64,000 bases of DNA from SZAS-79 sp964599095 (GTDB lineage Bacteria > Pseudomonadota > Gammaproteobacteria > Burkholderiales > SG8-39), in assembly GCA_964599095.1 (NCBI GenBank), contig CAZREB010000023.1, forward strand, positions 1 to 64,000, read 5' to 3'. A model generated the notes under the pieces. It did no database searches. It saw only the letters and a list, made by a program, of their open reading frames with translations, and had not been told where the DNA came from. The position numbers and the translations under genes were made by a program. The first letter of the stretch is position 1. Each line of letters opens with the position of its first letter. Of the stretch, positions 44,354-52,477 are shown piece by piece.

Positions 44354-44358
44354 TCGCC

Positions 44359-45594
44359 TTATTTTGGCCGGGTCATCTGGCAGGAAGTCGGCTGCGTGGC
44401 CAGGTAGGTCGGCAGCAGCGCCTCGGTCTTCCAGCCGTAGCCGGTCTTTTCCTGGTCGTACTTGACCGTCTTGCCGTCGACCTTCACCCACTTGGCGATG
44501 TAAAGCGGCTGCAGGGCCTGGTGGTCCTGCTTGCGCATCTCGACCTCGCCGTTCAGGCTTTCGACCTTCATGCCTTCCATCGCCTTGGCCACCTTGACCG
44601 GGTCGGTCGACTTGGTCTCCTTGAACGCCTTGGCGAGCAACGCGATGCCGGTGTAGGTCGCCATCGTGTAGTAGTCGTCGTTGAACTTCTTCTGGTAGCC
44701 CATGGCGACGTCGGCGCCGGTGAACTTCTCGTTGTTGACGTTCCAGTAGCCGACGTACTTCACCTTGTCCTCGCCCGCGGCGCCCATCGCGGTCGGCACG
44801 CCGGTGGTGGCTGCGTAGTAGGTGTAGAAGTTGGCGTTCAGGCCGGCGTCCTTGGCGGCCTTGATCAAGAGCGCGAGGTCGCTGCCCCAGTTGCCGGTGA
44901 TCACGGTGTCGGTGCCGGCGGCCTTCATCTTCGAGACGTACGGCGCGAAGTCCTTGATCTGCGCGAGCGGGTGCAGGTCCTCGCCGACGATCTTGATGTC
45001 CGGGCGCTTCTTGGCGAGGTACTCCTTGGCCGCCTTGGCCACCGCGTGGCCGAACGAGTAGTTCTGGTTGAGGAGGTAGACGTTCTTGACCTTCGCATCC
45101 TTGGCCAGGTACGTGGTCAGCGCCTCCATCTTCATGTCCGAGTTCGCATCGAGCCGGAAGTGCCAGAAGTTGCACTTGCTGTTGGTCAGGTCGGGGTCGA
45201 CGGCGGCGTAGTTCAGGTAAACGATTTCCTTTCCGGGATTGCGCTCGTTGTGCTTGGCGACCGCGTCGGCCAGCGCAAGCGCGACCGAGGAGCCGTTGCC
45301 CTGCACCACGTAGCGGATGCCCTGGTCGATGACCTGCTTCAGCGCGTTCAGCGACTCCTGCGGCGAGAGCTTGTTGTCGAATCCGACGATCTCGAACTTC
45401 GGCCCGCCGGCCCAGTTCTTCTGGTTGGCCAGGTCGGCGATGAACTGCCAGCTGTGCAGCTGGTTACGGCCGACTGGCGCCATCAGGCCCGACAGCGGGT
45501 CGATGAAGGCGATCTTGACGGTCTGCGCCTGCGCGCCGAAAGCGGGCAGGGTGAGGGCGGCGCCAAGCGCGGCCGCGCGGATGAGGCGAATCAT
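44359..45594 (-). CDS. livK: Branched-chain amino acid-type ABC transporter substrate-binding protein
   Basis: A 411-residue periplasmic receptor. The signal ends at AQAQ, followed by KIAFIDPLSGLMAPVGRNQL. It belongs to the Peripla_BP_6 group and contains VYLLNQNYSFGHAVAKAA, similar to receptors for amides, urea or aromatic acids as much as for leucine. Being first in the livKHMGF operon, it defines what the transporter takes up, but ligand cannot be read from sequence. The roughly 200-base gap upstream, shared with the divergent AlkK-like gene, holds a GC-rich stretch and the ligase promoter motif; no clear livK promoter was found. Confidence 0.9.
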   Translation of the reverse strand: MIRLIRAAALGAALTLPAFGAQAQTVKIAFIDPLSGLMAPVGRNQLHSWQFIADLANQKNWAGGPKFEIVGFDNKLSPQESLNALKQVIDQGIRYVVQGNGSSVALALADAVAKHNERNPGKEIVYLNYAAVDPDLTNSKCNFWHFRLDANSDMKMEALTTYLAKDAKVKNVYLLNQNYSFGHAVAKAAKEYLAKKRPDIKIVGEDLHPLAQIKDFAPYVSKMKAAGTDTVITGNWGSDLALLIKAAKDAGLNANFYTYYAATTGVPTAMGAAGEDKVKYVGYWNVNNEKFTGADVAMGYQKKFNDDYYTMATYTGIALLAKAFKETKSTDPVKVAKAMEGMKVESLNGEVEMRKQDHQALQPLYIAKWVKVDGKTVKYDQEKTGYGWKTEALLPTYLATQPTSCQMTRPK

Positions 45595-45750
45595 GTTGAT
45601 CTCCAGTGAAGAGGGGCAGCGTGTTGTTGGGGCCCTCTATTGCAGCCTGGCCTTTGGGGGCCGCTGCAGTCCGCTGTTTCCCGATGCGAAGCATGGTAGT
45701 CAAGCCCCGAGGGCCGGTCAAGCCGATCCATGCCCGTCCGCAGTGCGTGC

Positions 45751-45761
45751 CGGGCTATACT
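45751..45761 (+). promoter_or_regulatory. Probable -10 region of the AlkK-like gene
   Basis: CGGGCTATACT, ending in TATACT, lies 36 bases before the ATG and is identical to the motif before the zinc alcohol dehydrogenase gene. No clear -35 box was found. Confidence 0.35.
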
Positions 45762-45796
45762 TGCCGCATCCCGAAGTACTCAAAACAGGAGACAAC

Positions 45797-47419
45797 ATGA
45801 ACGGCCTGATGATGGACATGCCGCTCCTGATCAGCGACCTGATCCGGCACGCCGACCGACACCACGGCGACACCGAAATCGTGTCCAAGCGCGTCGAGGG
45901 CGACTTTCACCGCTACACCTACCGCGACGCGCATTCGCGCTCGAAGCGCCTGGCCAAGGCGCTCGCGGGTCTCGGCGTCGGCATGCACGACCGCGTGGCC
46001 ACGCTGGCCTGGAACGGCTACCGGCACTTCGAGATCTATTACGCGGTCGCCGGCTCGGGCGCGGTGATCCACACGATCAACCCGCGCCTCTTCCCGGAGC
46101 AGGTGGTCTACATCGCGAACCACGCCGAGGACAAGGTCCTGTTCGTCGACCTGACCTTCGTGCCGCTGGTCGAGAAAGTCGCGCCGAGCCTGAAGACGGT
46201 CAGGCACTACGTGGTGATGACCGATCGCGCGCACATGCCGAAAACGTCGCTGGCGAACGTGCTGTGCTTCGAGGACCTGATCGATGCAAACGACGACAAG
46301 CTCGAGTGGCCGACTTTCGACGAGAAGACCGCCTCGTGCCTGTGCTACACGTCGGGCACCACGGGCAACCCCAAAGGCGTGCTCTACAGCCATCGCAGCA
46401 CGATGCTGCACGCCTACGCGGCTGCGCTGCCCGATGCGCTCAACCTTTCGGCGGCCGACACGATCCTGCCGGTGGTGCCGATGTTCCATGTCAACGCCTG
46501 GGGCCTGCCCTACAGCTGCGCGCTGATGGGCGCGAAGCTCGTCTTCCCCGGCCAGCACCTGGACGGCAAGAGCCTGCACGAGATGTTCGAGAAGGAAGGC
46601 GTCACGATGAGCGCCGGCGTGCCGACCGTGTGGCTCGGCCTGCTCAACTACATGAAGGAGCAGAAGCTCAAGTTCTCCACGCTGAAATCGACCGTGATCG
46701 GCGGTTCCGCGTGCCCGCCGGCGATGATCAAGAGCTTCCAGGAGGAGTACGGCGTCAAGGTGCTGCACGCCTGGGGCATGACCGAGATGAGCCCGCTGGG
46801 CACAGTGGCCACCTTCAAGGGCAAGCATGTCAAGGCCGGCGACGAGGCGCGCTACGCCGTGCAGTACAAACAGGGCCGCGTGATCTTCGGCGTCGACATG
46901 AAAATCGTCGACACCGACGGCAACACGCTGCCGAACGACGGCAAGGCTTTCGGTGACCTGCTGGTGAAGGGGCCGTGGGTCACCTCCTCCTATTTCAAGG
47001 GCGAGGGTGGCGACCCGCTGAGGGACGGCTGGTTCCCGACCGGCGACGTGGCCACCATCGACCCGGACGGCTACATGCAGATCACCGACCGGTCCAAGGA
47101 CGTGATCAAGTCCGGCGGCGAGTGGATCAGCTCGATCGACCTCGAAAACATCGCGGTGGCCCATCCGGGGATCGCCGAGGCGGCGGTCATCGGCGTCAAG
47201 CATCCCAAGTGGGATGAGCGCCCGATCGTCGTGGCGATCAGGAAACCCGGCGCGACGGTCACGAAGGAGGAGTTGCTCAAGTTCTACGAGGGCAAGATCG
47301 CCAAGTGGTGGATGCCCGACGATGTGGTGTTTGTCGAGCAGCTGCCGCACACCGCGACCGGCAAGCTTTCGAAGCTGACGCTGCGCGGGGAGATGAAGGA
47401 CTACCGGCTCCCCGGCTGA
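45797..47419 (+). CDS. alkK: Medium-chain fatty-acid-CoA ligase, AlkK-like
   Basis: A 540-residue AMP-forming ligase. The P-loop-like motif is CYTSGTTGNPKGVLYSHRS, A5 is HAWGMTEMSP, A7 is DGWFPTGDVATID, A8 is DRSKDVIKSGGEWIS and the late lysine lies in TATGKLSK. VVPMFHVNAWG, INPRLFPEQ and the LHAWGMTE region match, as I recall it, AlkK of the Pseudomonas alkane (OCT) pathway. It turns medium-chain acids into CoA esters. AGGAGA precedes the ATG. It heads a plus-strand run and is divergent from the liv operon. The AlkK name marks family; cinnamate- or longer-chain ligases are close relatives. Confidence 0.88.
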   Translation: MNGLMMDMPLLISDLIRHADRHHGDTEIVSKRVEGDFHRYTYRDAHSRSKRLAKALAGLGVGMHDRVATLAWNGYRHFEIYYAVAGSGAVIHTINPRLFPEQVVYIANHAEDKVLFVDLTFVPLVEKVAPSLKTVRHYVVMTDRAHMPKTSLANVLCFEDLIDANDDKLEWPTFDEKTASCLCYTSGTTGNPKGVLYSHRSTMLHAYAAALPDALNLSAADTILPVVPMFHVNAWGLPYSCALMGAKLVFPGQHLDGKSLHEMFEKEGVTMSAGVPTVWLGLLNYMKEQKLKFSTLKSTVIGGSACPPAMIKSFQEEYGVKVLHAWGMTEMSPLGTVATFKGKHVKAGDEARYAVQYKQGRVIFGVDMKIVDTDGNTLPNDGKAFGDLLVKGPWVTSSYFKGEGGDPLRDGWFPTGDVATIDPDGYMQITDRSKDVIKSGGEWISSIDLENIAVAHPGIAEAAVIGVKHPKWDERPIVVAIRKPGATVTKEELLKFYEGKIAKWWMPDDVVFVEQLPHTATGKLSKLTLRGEMKDYRLPG

Positions 47420-47429
47420 GGCGCGGCGC

Positions 47430-48569
47430 GTGATCGAGGGCGAGGAGAAGCTCGAGAAGGCCCTGCGGGCTTCGAGCGCCCTCGAACGCGCGCAGAAGGC
47501 GCGCCTGCGCTGGACCGGCGCGGTGACCGCCTCCTATGCGCTCGATGCGCTGTTTCTCGGTTTTTATGCGCTGGCCGGGACGATCCCGGTTGCGGTCGTC
47601 GCCGTTCATATTGTTGCCGCCGCGTTCGTGTGCGCGGCCACTTTCGCCCTGTATGCCTACGGCTGGAACCTGCGGTTCGCCGACCGCAACTTCATCCTGC
47701 CCCAGGCGCTCGCCGCCACGGCCGTCCAGCTCGTCGTGGTCGGCCTCGCGCCGCAGATCGCGTTTCCGTTCCTCAGCAACCTGTTCACCGTGTTCGCGTT
47801 CGGCGCGCTCTGGATGAGCCTGCGCCACTCGTTGACGCTGTGGGCGGTGAGCGCGGCGGCGGTGGGCGCGACTATGTGGCTGGTCCGCGGGCACGCGGGA
47901 TTCGCGGACGCCAATGCGGCCGAAATCGGCGTGACGTGGCTGTGCTTCGCGGTCATCCTCGCGCGCTGCCTGTTGCTCGGCGTCTACGCCAACGACATGC
48001 GCACCCGCCTCGCCGACGGCCGCCGCAAGCTGGCGGCCTCGCTCGAGCAGGTGCAGGAACTGGTGCATTACGACGAGCTGACCCGTGTTTTCAACCGCCG
48101 CACGCTGACCCAGCGTCTCGAGCAGGAGCGCAGCCGCGCGGAGCGCACCGGCGCGGCGCTCAGCGTCGCGATGATGGACCTGGACCACTTCAAGGCGGTC
48201 AACGACACCCACGGGCATGCGGCGGGCGACGAAGTGCTGCGCAAGTTTGCCGAAACCGTTCTGGGCGCGATGCGCGAAACCGACGTCTTCGGGCGCTATG
48301 GCGGCGAGGAGTTCCTGCTGATCCTCACGGCGACCGCGCCCGGGGCCGCCACGCCGGCGCTCGAGCGTATCCGCGCCGCGCTCGCGGCCGCCGACTGGGG
48401 CGCGCTGGCGCCGGGACTGGCGGTGACGGTGTCGATGGGCGTGGCGGGATTCCGCAAGGAAGAGACCATAGGGGAGGTGCTGCATCGCGCGGACACCGCC
48501 TTGTACGAGGCCAAGCATGCGGGCCGCAACCGCATCGTCATCAGCGACCCAGCCGAGGCGTCACCATGA
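47430..48569 (+). CDS. Membrane-bound GGDEF diguanylate cyclase
   Basis: A 379-residue protein. The N-terminal half has about six hydrophobic segments (from LDALFLGFYALAGTIPVAVV to WLCFAVILARCLLLGVY), then a short coiled-coil-like linker (LEQVQELVHYDELTRVFNRR) and a GGDEF domain with MMDLDHFKAVNDTHGH and GRYGGEEF. The inhibitory I-site RETD lies five residues before GGEEF, so product feedback is likely. It makes cyclic di-GMP from GTP. The GTG start lies ten bases after the ligase stop, and its stop overlaps the next start (ATGA). Its link to lipid metabolism is by position only. Confidence 0.92.
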   Translation: MIEGEEKLEKALRASSALERAQKARLRWTGAVTASYALDALFLGFYALAGTIPVAVVAVHIVAAAFVCAATFALYAYGWNLRFADRNFILPQALAATAVQLVVVGLAPQIAFPFLSNLFTVFAFGALWMSLRHSLTLWAVSAAAVGATMWLVRGHAGFADANAAEIGVTWLCFAVILARCLLLGVYANDMRTRLADGRRKLAASLEQVQELVHYDELTRVFNRRTLTQRLEQERSRAERTGAALSVAMMDLDHFKAVNDTHGHAAGDEVLRKFAETVLGAMRETDVFGRYGGEEFLLILTATAPGAATPALERIRAALAAADWGALAPGLAVTVSMGVAGFRKEETIGEVLHRADTALYEAKHAGRNRIVISDPAEASP

Positions 48570-49333
48570 CCCAGCACGTCAAAGTCGTCATCAAGGACCG
48601 CATCCTGCGCATCGAACTCGACCGCGCCGAGCGCAAGAACGCGATCACCGCCGACATGTACCAGGCGCTGGCCGACGCGCTCGCCGCAGCCGAGTCCGAC
48701 GCCCAGGTGCGCGTCGTTCTCGTCCATGGCAAGCCCGATTGCTTCACCGCCGGCAACGACCTCAAGGATTTCCTCGAACGCCCGCCGGCCGGCGAGAATT
48801 CGCCGGTCTTCCAGTTCCTGCGGGGGATTTCGACCGCGACCAAGCCGCTGGTTGCCGCCGTCGGCGGGCCCGCGGTCGGCGTAGGCACGACGATGCTGCT
48901 GCATTGCGACTTCGTCTACGCAGCGCCGAACGCGCGTTTCCAGATGCCCTTCGTGACGCTCGGGCTGGTGCCCGAGGCGGCCTCCAGCCTGCTGCTGCCG
49001 ATGCTTGCCGGCTACCAGCGCGCGGCCGAACTGCTGCTGCTCGGCAAGCCCTTCACCGCCGAGAAGGCGCTCGCCGCGGGCATCGTGACCGAAATCATCC
49101 CCGAAGGCGACCTGCTCGAGTACGCGCTCGAGGTGGCCGAGGGTGTCGCCGCATTGCCGCCTTCGTCGGTGCGCATGACCAAGGCGCTGATGAAGTCGCG
49201 CCATGCAGCGGCGATCCGGGATGCGATGGCCGCCGAAGGCGAGAAGTTCAGCGCCCAGCTCGGCTCGCCCGAGGCGAAGGAGGCAATGCAGGCCTTCTTC
49301 GAGAAACGCAAGCCCGATTTCTCCAGGTTCTGA
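48566..49333 (+). CDS. Enoyl-CoA hydratase/isomerase family protein
   Basis: A 255-residue crotonase-fold protein. GKPDCFTAGNDLKDFLE and GGPAVGVGTTMLLHCDFVYA form the oxyanion hole. Neither hydratase glutamate is obvious: the first site has V-G-T and the second reads FVTLGLVPEAASSLL, where the acidic residue comes later, a pattern seen in ECI/PaaG-type isomerases. Isomerase activity (moving a double bond of an enoyl-CoA) is thus as likely as hydration. ATG overlaps the GGDEF stop by four bases. An isomerase suits degradation of unsaturated acyl chains. Confidence 0.85.
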   Translation: MTQHVKVVIKDRILRIELDRAERKNAITADMYQALADALAAAESDAQVRVVLVHGKPDCFTAGNDLKDFLERPPAGENSPVFQFLRGISTATKPLVAAVGGPAVGVGTTMLLHCDFVYAAPNARFQMPFVTLGLVPEAASSLLLPMLAGYQRAAELLLLGKPFTAEKALAAGIVTEIIPEGDLLEYALEVAEGVAALPPSSVRMTKALMKSRHAAAIRDAMAAEGEKFSAQLGSPEAKEAMQAFFEKRKPDFSRF

Positions 49334-49334
49334 A

Positions 49335-50009
49335 ATGCGCTGGCGGCCGGCGTTGCTCGCGGCCCTGTTGCCCGCGTGCGCCAATGGGGGCGCGACTGCG
49401 CGGGAAGTCGCGGTGGACGTGGGGCATTTCCTCGAAAAGCCCGGCGTGATCTCGACGACCGGCGTGCCGGAGTTCGAGTACAACAAGGCGCTCGCGCTGA
49501 AGGTCCGCGCGACTCTCGAAGCCGCCGGATTGCGCGCACGCCTGATCGGCGAGCGCGGCGATTTCGCCGAACTGCACGCCCGCGTGCAGGCCGCCCGCGG
49601 CGCCGACCTCTTCGTCTCCATCCACCACGACTCGGTGCGCGAGCGCTACCTGCCCGAGGCGGACAAGTTCGCCGGATTCTCGCTGTTCGTCTCGCGCAGC
49701 AACCCGCACGTCGCACGGAGCCTCGCGTGCGCCTCGGCGATCGGCGCCGAGATGCGCAAGGCGGGGTTCGCGCGTTCGCTCTACCATGCGGACCCGGTGC
49801 TGGGTGAGTCCCGCCCGTTTGCCGACGAGGCCAATGGCGTGCACTATTTCGACAATCTCGCGGTCGCCAAGGGCGCCGCGATGCCCGCGCTGCTCTTCGA
49901 GGCCGGGGTGATCGTCAACCGCAACGAAGAAGCCCGGCTTGCCCGGCCCGAAACGCAAGCCGTCATCGCGAGCGCGATCGCGCAAGGAGTCCTCCGATGC
50001 CTGAACTAG
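49335..50009 (+). CDS. N-acetylmuramoyl-L-alanine amidase (Amidase_3), probable lipoprotein
   Basis: A 224-residue exported zinc amidase that cuts the lactyl-amide bond of peptidoglycan. MRWRPALLAALLPAC suggests a short lipoprotein signal with C15. Zinc ligands are the histidine of VDVGHF, the glutamate in PEFEYNKALAL and the second histidine in FVSIHHDSV; the catalytic glutamate is in LLFEAGVI. It is smaller than AmiC, lacking an AMIN domain. It starts two bases after the hydratase stop and overlaps the next gene by 13 bases. A cell-wall enzyme here is out of keeping with its neighbours. Confidence 0.85.
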   Translation: MRWRPALLAALLPACANGGATAREVAVDVGHFLEKPGVISTTGVPEFEYNKALALKVRATLEAAGLRARLIGERGDFAELHARVQAARGADLFVSIHHDSVRERYLPEADKFAGFSLFVSRSNPHVARSLACASAIGAEMRKAGFARSLYHADPVLGESRPFADEANGVHYFDNLAVAKGAAMPALLFEAGVIVNRNEEARLARPETQAVIASAIAQGVLRCLN

Positions 50010-50926
50010 AAACAGGGGAACCCGGGTTCCCCCGGAGCCCCCTCCTGAAAAGCGGCTATGCGCAGGTCAACGGCGTGCGGCTGCATTACAAGGCGGCCGG
50101 AAGCGGCAGGCTGGTGCTGTTCCTGCACGGATTCCCGGAATTCTGGCGCTGCTGGGAAAAGCAGCTCCTCGACCTCGGCGCCGATTACCGGGCGGTCGCG
50201 CCGGACATGCGCGGCTACAACCTGTCGGACTGCCCGCCGGAGGCGCGCGACTATCGCGCGAAGATTCTGGTCGAGGACATCCGCCAGCTGGCCCGCACCT
50301 TCACGCCGGACAAGTTCGTGCTGGTGGCGCATGACTGGGGCGGCGCGGTCGCGTGGGCGCTCGCGATCGCGCACCCGGAGCTGATTTCGCACCTGGTCAT
50401 CATTAACTCGCCGCATCCCTATCTGTTCTGGCGCGAGCTGTCGCGCAACCCGGCGCAGCAGAAGGCGAGCGAATACATGCTGCTGCTGCGCGACGCCAAA
50501 GCCGAGCGCGTGCTGTCGGAGAACAACTTCGAGCGCCTGCTCAAGATGCGTTTCGCCGAGCGCGCGCCCGGCGCTGCGCTCGACGCCGACAGGGCCGCTT
50601 ACATTGAGGCGTGGACGCGGCCCGGGGCGCTGACCGGCAGTCTCAACTACTACCGCGCTTCGCCGCTCTATCCGCCGGGCGCGGACGATGCCGGCGCCGG
50701 CAAGCTGCAGCTCGAGCCGCAGGCCTCCGTGGTGAAGGTGCCGACGCTCGTGATCTGGGGCGAAAAGGACCGCGCGCTGCTGCCCTCGATCCTCGAAGGC
50801 ATCGAAGAGGTGGTGCCGGGCGTGGAGGTGGTGCGCGTCCCGGACGCGACGCATTGGGTCATGGACGAAAAGCCGGACCTCGTCAACGCCGAGATCCGCC
50901 GGTTCATCGCGAAGGGCGCGGCATGA
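49997..50926 (+). CDS. Alpha/beta hydrolase, epoxide hydrolase/haloalkane dehalogenase type
   Basis: A 309-residue enzyme. FLHGFPEFWRCW provides the HGxP oxyanion motif, VAHDWGGAVAW puts an aspartate (D) at the nucleophile elbow as in epoxide hydrolases and dehalogenases, IWGEKDRAL holds the acid, and DATHWVMDEKP the histidine. One tyrosine suitable for epoxide opening lies in SLNYYRASPL. Epoxide hydrolase is the better guess. The first 17 residues (ETGEPGFPRSP region) are encoded by an 18-base palindrome and a copy of the GC-rich core repeat. It overlaps the MaoC gene at ATGA. Confidence 0.87.
   Translation: MPELETGEPGFPRSPLLKSGYAQVNGVRLHYKAAGSGRLVLFLHGFPEFWRCWEKQLLDLGADYRAVAPDMRGYNLSDCPPEARDYRAKILVEDIRQLARTFTPDKFVLVAHDWGGAVAWALAIAHPELISHLVIINSPHPYLFWRELSRNPAQQKASEYMLLLRDAKAERVLSENNFERLLKMRFAERAPGAALDADRAAYIEAWTRPGALTGSLNYYRASPLYPPGADDAGAGKLQLEPQASVVKVPTLVIWGEKDRALLPSILEGIEEVVPGVEVVRVPDATHWVMDEKPDLVNAEIRRFIAKGAA
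50015..50044. repeat. 18-bp palindrome plus GC-rich core repeat inside a gene start
   Basis: GGGGAACCCGGGTTCCCC at 50015-50032 is perfectly self-complementary. It is followed directly by CGGAGCCCCCTC (50033-50044), the core of the hairpins behind livF and livK. The segment encodes most of the N-terminal extension of the hydrolase, so a dispersed repeat may have been captured into a coding region. Confidence 0.45.
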
Positions 50927-51390
50927 GCGGCGCCAAACCGAGACTGGGCGACTACGACGACCTCAAGGCTCGCGTGGGCGAGGAGATCGGCGTTTCGCCG
51001 TGGCTGCCGGTCACGCAGGAGCGCATCGACCTGTTCGCCCGGGCGATCGACGACCCGCAATGGATCCACGTCGACCCGGAGAAGGCGAAATCGGGCCCGT
51101 TCGGGACGACGATCGCGCACGGGTTCCTGACGCTGTCGCTGCTGTCGCACCTGATCGAATCGACGTTCTCTTTCGAGGACCGCAAGATGGGCGTCAACTA
51201 CGGCCTGAACAAGGTGCGCTTCACCGCGCCGCTGAGGTCGGGTGAGCGCATCCGCGCGCGGTTCGTCCTTGCGAAATGCGAAACCATTCCGGGCAATGGG
51301 ATGCAGAATGCGTGGAACGTGTCGGTCGAGCGCGAGGGCGGCGACAAGCCGGTGCTCGTGGCCGAGTGGCTGACGCGCAGCTATTCATAG
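50923..51390 (+). CDS. MaoC-family (R)-specific enoyl-CoA hydratase-like protein
   Basis: A 155-residue single hotdog-domain protein. The hydratase-2 motif is visible: RAIDDPQWIHVDPEKA followed by GPFGTTIAHGFLTLSLLSHL, containing the catalytic D and H of the D-x4-H type. It resembles NodN/MaoC members that hydrate trans-2-enoyl-CoA to the R-3-hydroxy form. Overlapping start with the hydrolase gene implies coupled translation. It gives the operon an R-specific alternative to the S-specific crotonase enzymes; R-hydroxyacyl-CoA could feed storage polyester or the SDR two genes on. Confidence 0.9.
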   Translation: MSGAKPRLGDYDDLKARVGEEIGVSPWLPVTQERIDLFARAIDDPQWIHVDPEKAKSGPFGTTIAHGFLTLSLLSHLIESTFSFEDRKMGVNYGLNKVRFTAPLRSGERIRARFVLAKCETIPGNGMQNAWNVSVEREGGDKPVLVAEWLTRSYS

Positions 51391-51400
51391 GAGGGGAGAG

Positions 51401-52459
51401 ATGGCGCAACGCTGGAAACAAAGGCCGCCGGGATCGAACTGGGGCGAGTTCGGGCCCGACGACCAGCGCGGGCGGATGAATTACGTGACGCGCGAGAAGG
51501 TGCTGCAGGGCGTGGCCGAGGTGAAGGAGGGCATTTCCTTCTGCCTGTCGATGCCGCTCGACTTTCCCGGCGGCAACGTGCTGAACCCGCGCCGGCTGCC
51601 GCCGCGCCAGTTCGCCACGATCCGCGATTCGGGCAAGGGCGCCGGCATGCAGAACTTCTGCTACCCGATGGCCGAGGACGACCCGCAGGTCACCGACGTC
51701 GTGTGCGACGACGTGGTGCTGATGACGCTGCAGTACTCCACGCAATGGGACAGCTTCGCGCATGTGGGCAGCCTGTTCGACGCCGACGGCGACGGCACGC
51801 CGGAGATCGTGTTCTACAACGGGTTTCGCGCCAAGGAGCACGTCAAGCCGGCGCCGAAGAAGGAAGGCGTCGAGCGCTGGGCGCAGTTCGAGGGCGCGAA
51901 GGCCGAGGCGCTCGGCATCCAGAACCTCGCCGAACACGGCGCGCAGGGGCGCGGGGTCATGATCGACCTGCACGCGCACTACGGCCGTGAGCGCAAGCCG
52001 GTCGGCTACGACGAGCTGATGCGGGTGCTCGACGCCGACAAGGTCGAAGTCGAGAAGGGCGACATGGTGTGCATCTACACCGGCTTTGCCGACGTGATCC
52101 TCGAACTGGCGAAGGCCCCGGACGCGAAGCTCCTCAACAACACCGGCACCGGCCTGGACGGGCGTGACGAAAAGCTGCTGCAGTGGGTCACCGACTCGGG
52201 ACTCGCGGTGCTGATCTCGGACAACTACGCGGTCGAGATCATTCCTACCAGCATCTTCAATCCCCGGCCGCATGCCGCGATGCCGCTGCACGAGCACTGC
52301 CTGTTCAAGAACGGCATCCACCTCGGCGAGATGTGGTACCTGACCGAACTCGCCAACTGGTTGCGCAGCCACAAGCGCAACCGCTTCCTGCTTACGGCCC
52401 CGCCGTTGCGGCTGCCGGGCGCCGTCGGTTCGCCGTCTGCGGCAGTCGCCACCGTCTGA
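51401..52459 (+). CDS. Cyclase-family metal-dependent hydrolase
   Basis: A 352-residue member of the cyclase/kynurenine formamidase-like superfamily. STQWDSFAHVG corresponds to the H-x-G-T-H-x-D-x-x-x-H metal site, with the second histidine replaced by Q and the aspartate and last histidine kept; MIDLHAHYG gives another candidate ligand pair. The longer type (about 350 residues) is common near aromatic or lipid degradation genes and acts on amides, lactones or cyclic intermediates. A lactone or ester made by the Baeyer-Villiger enzyme would be a logical substrate, though unproven. GAGGGGAG precedes the ATG. Confidence 0.85.
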   Translation: MAQRWKQRPPGSNWGEFGPDDQRGRMNYVTREKVLQGVAEVKEGISFCLSMPLDFPGGNVLNPRRLPPRQFATIRDSGKGAGMQNFCYPMAEDDPQVTDVVCDDVVLMTLQYSTQWDSFAHVGSLFDADGDGTPEIVFYNGFRAKEHVKPAPKKEGVERWAQFEGAKAEALGIQNLAEHGAQGRGVMIDLHAHYGRERKPVGYDELMRVLDADKVEVEKGDMVCIYTGFADVILELAKAPDAKLLNNTGTGLDGRDEKLLQWVTDSGLAVLISDNYAVEIIPTSIFNPRPHAAMPLHEHCLFKNGIHLGEMWYLTELANWLRSHKRNRFLLTAPPLRLPGAVGSPSAAVATV

Positions 52460-52477
52460 AACGAGAGAGAGAATTCG

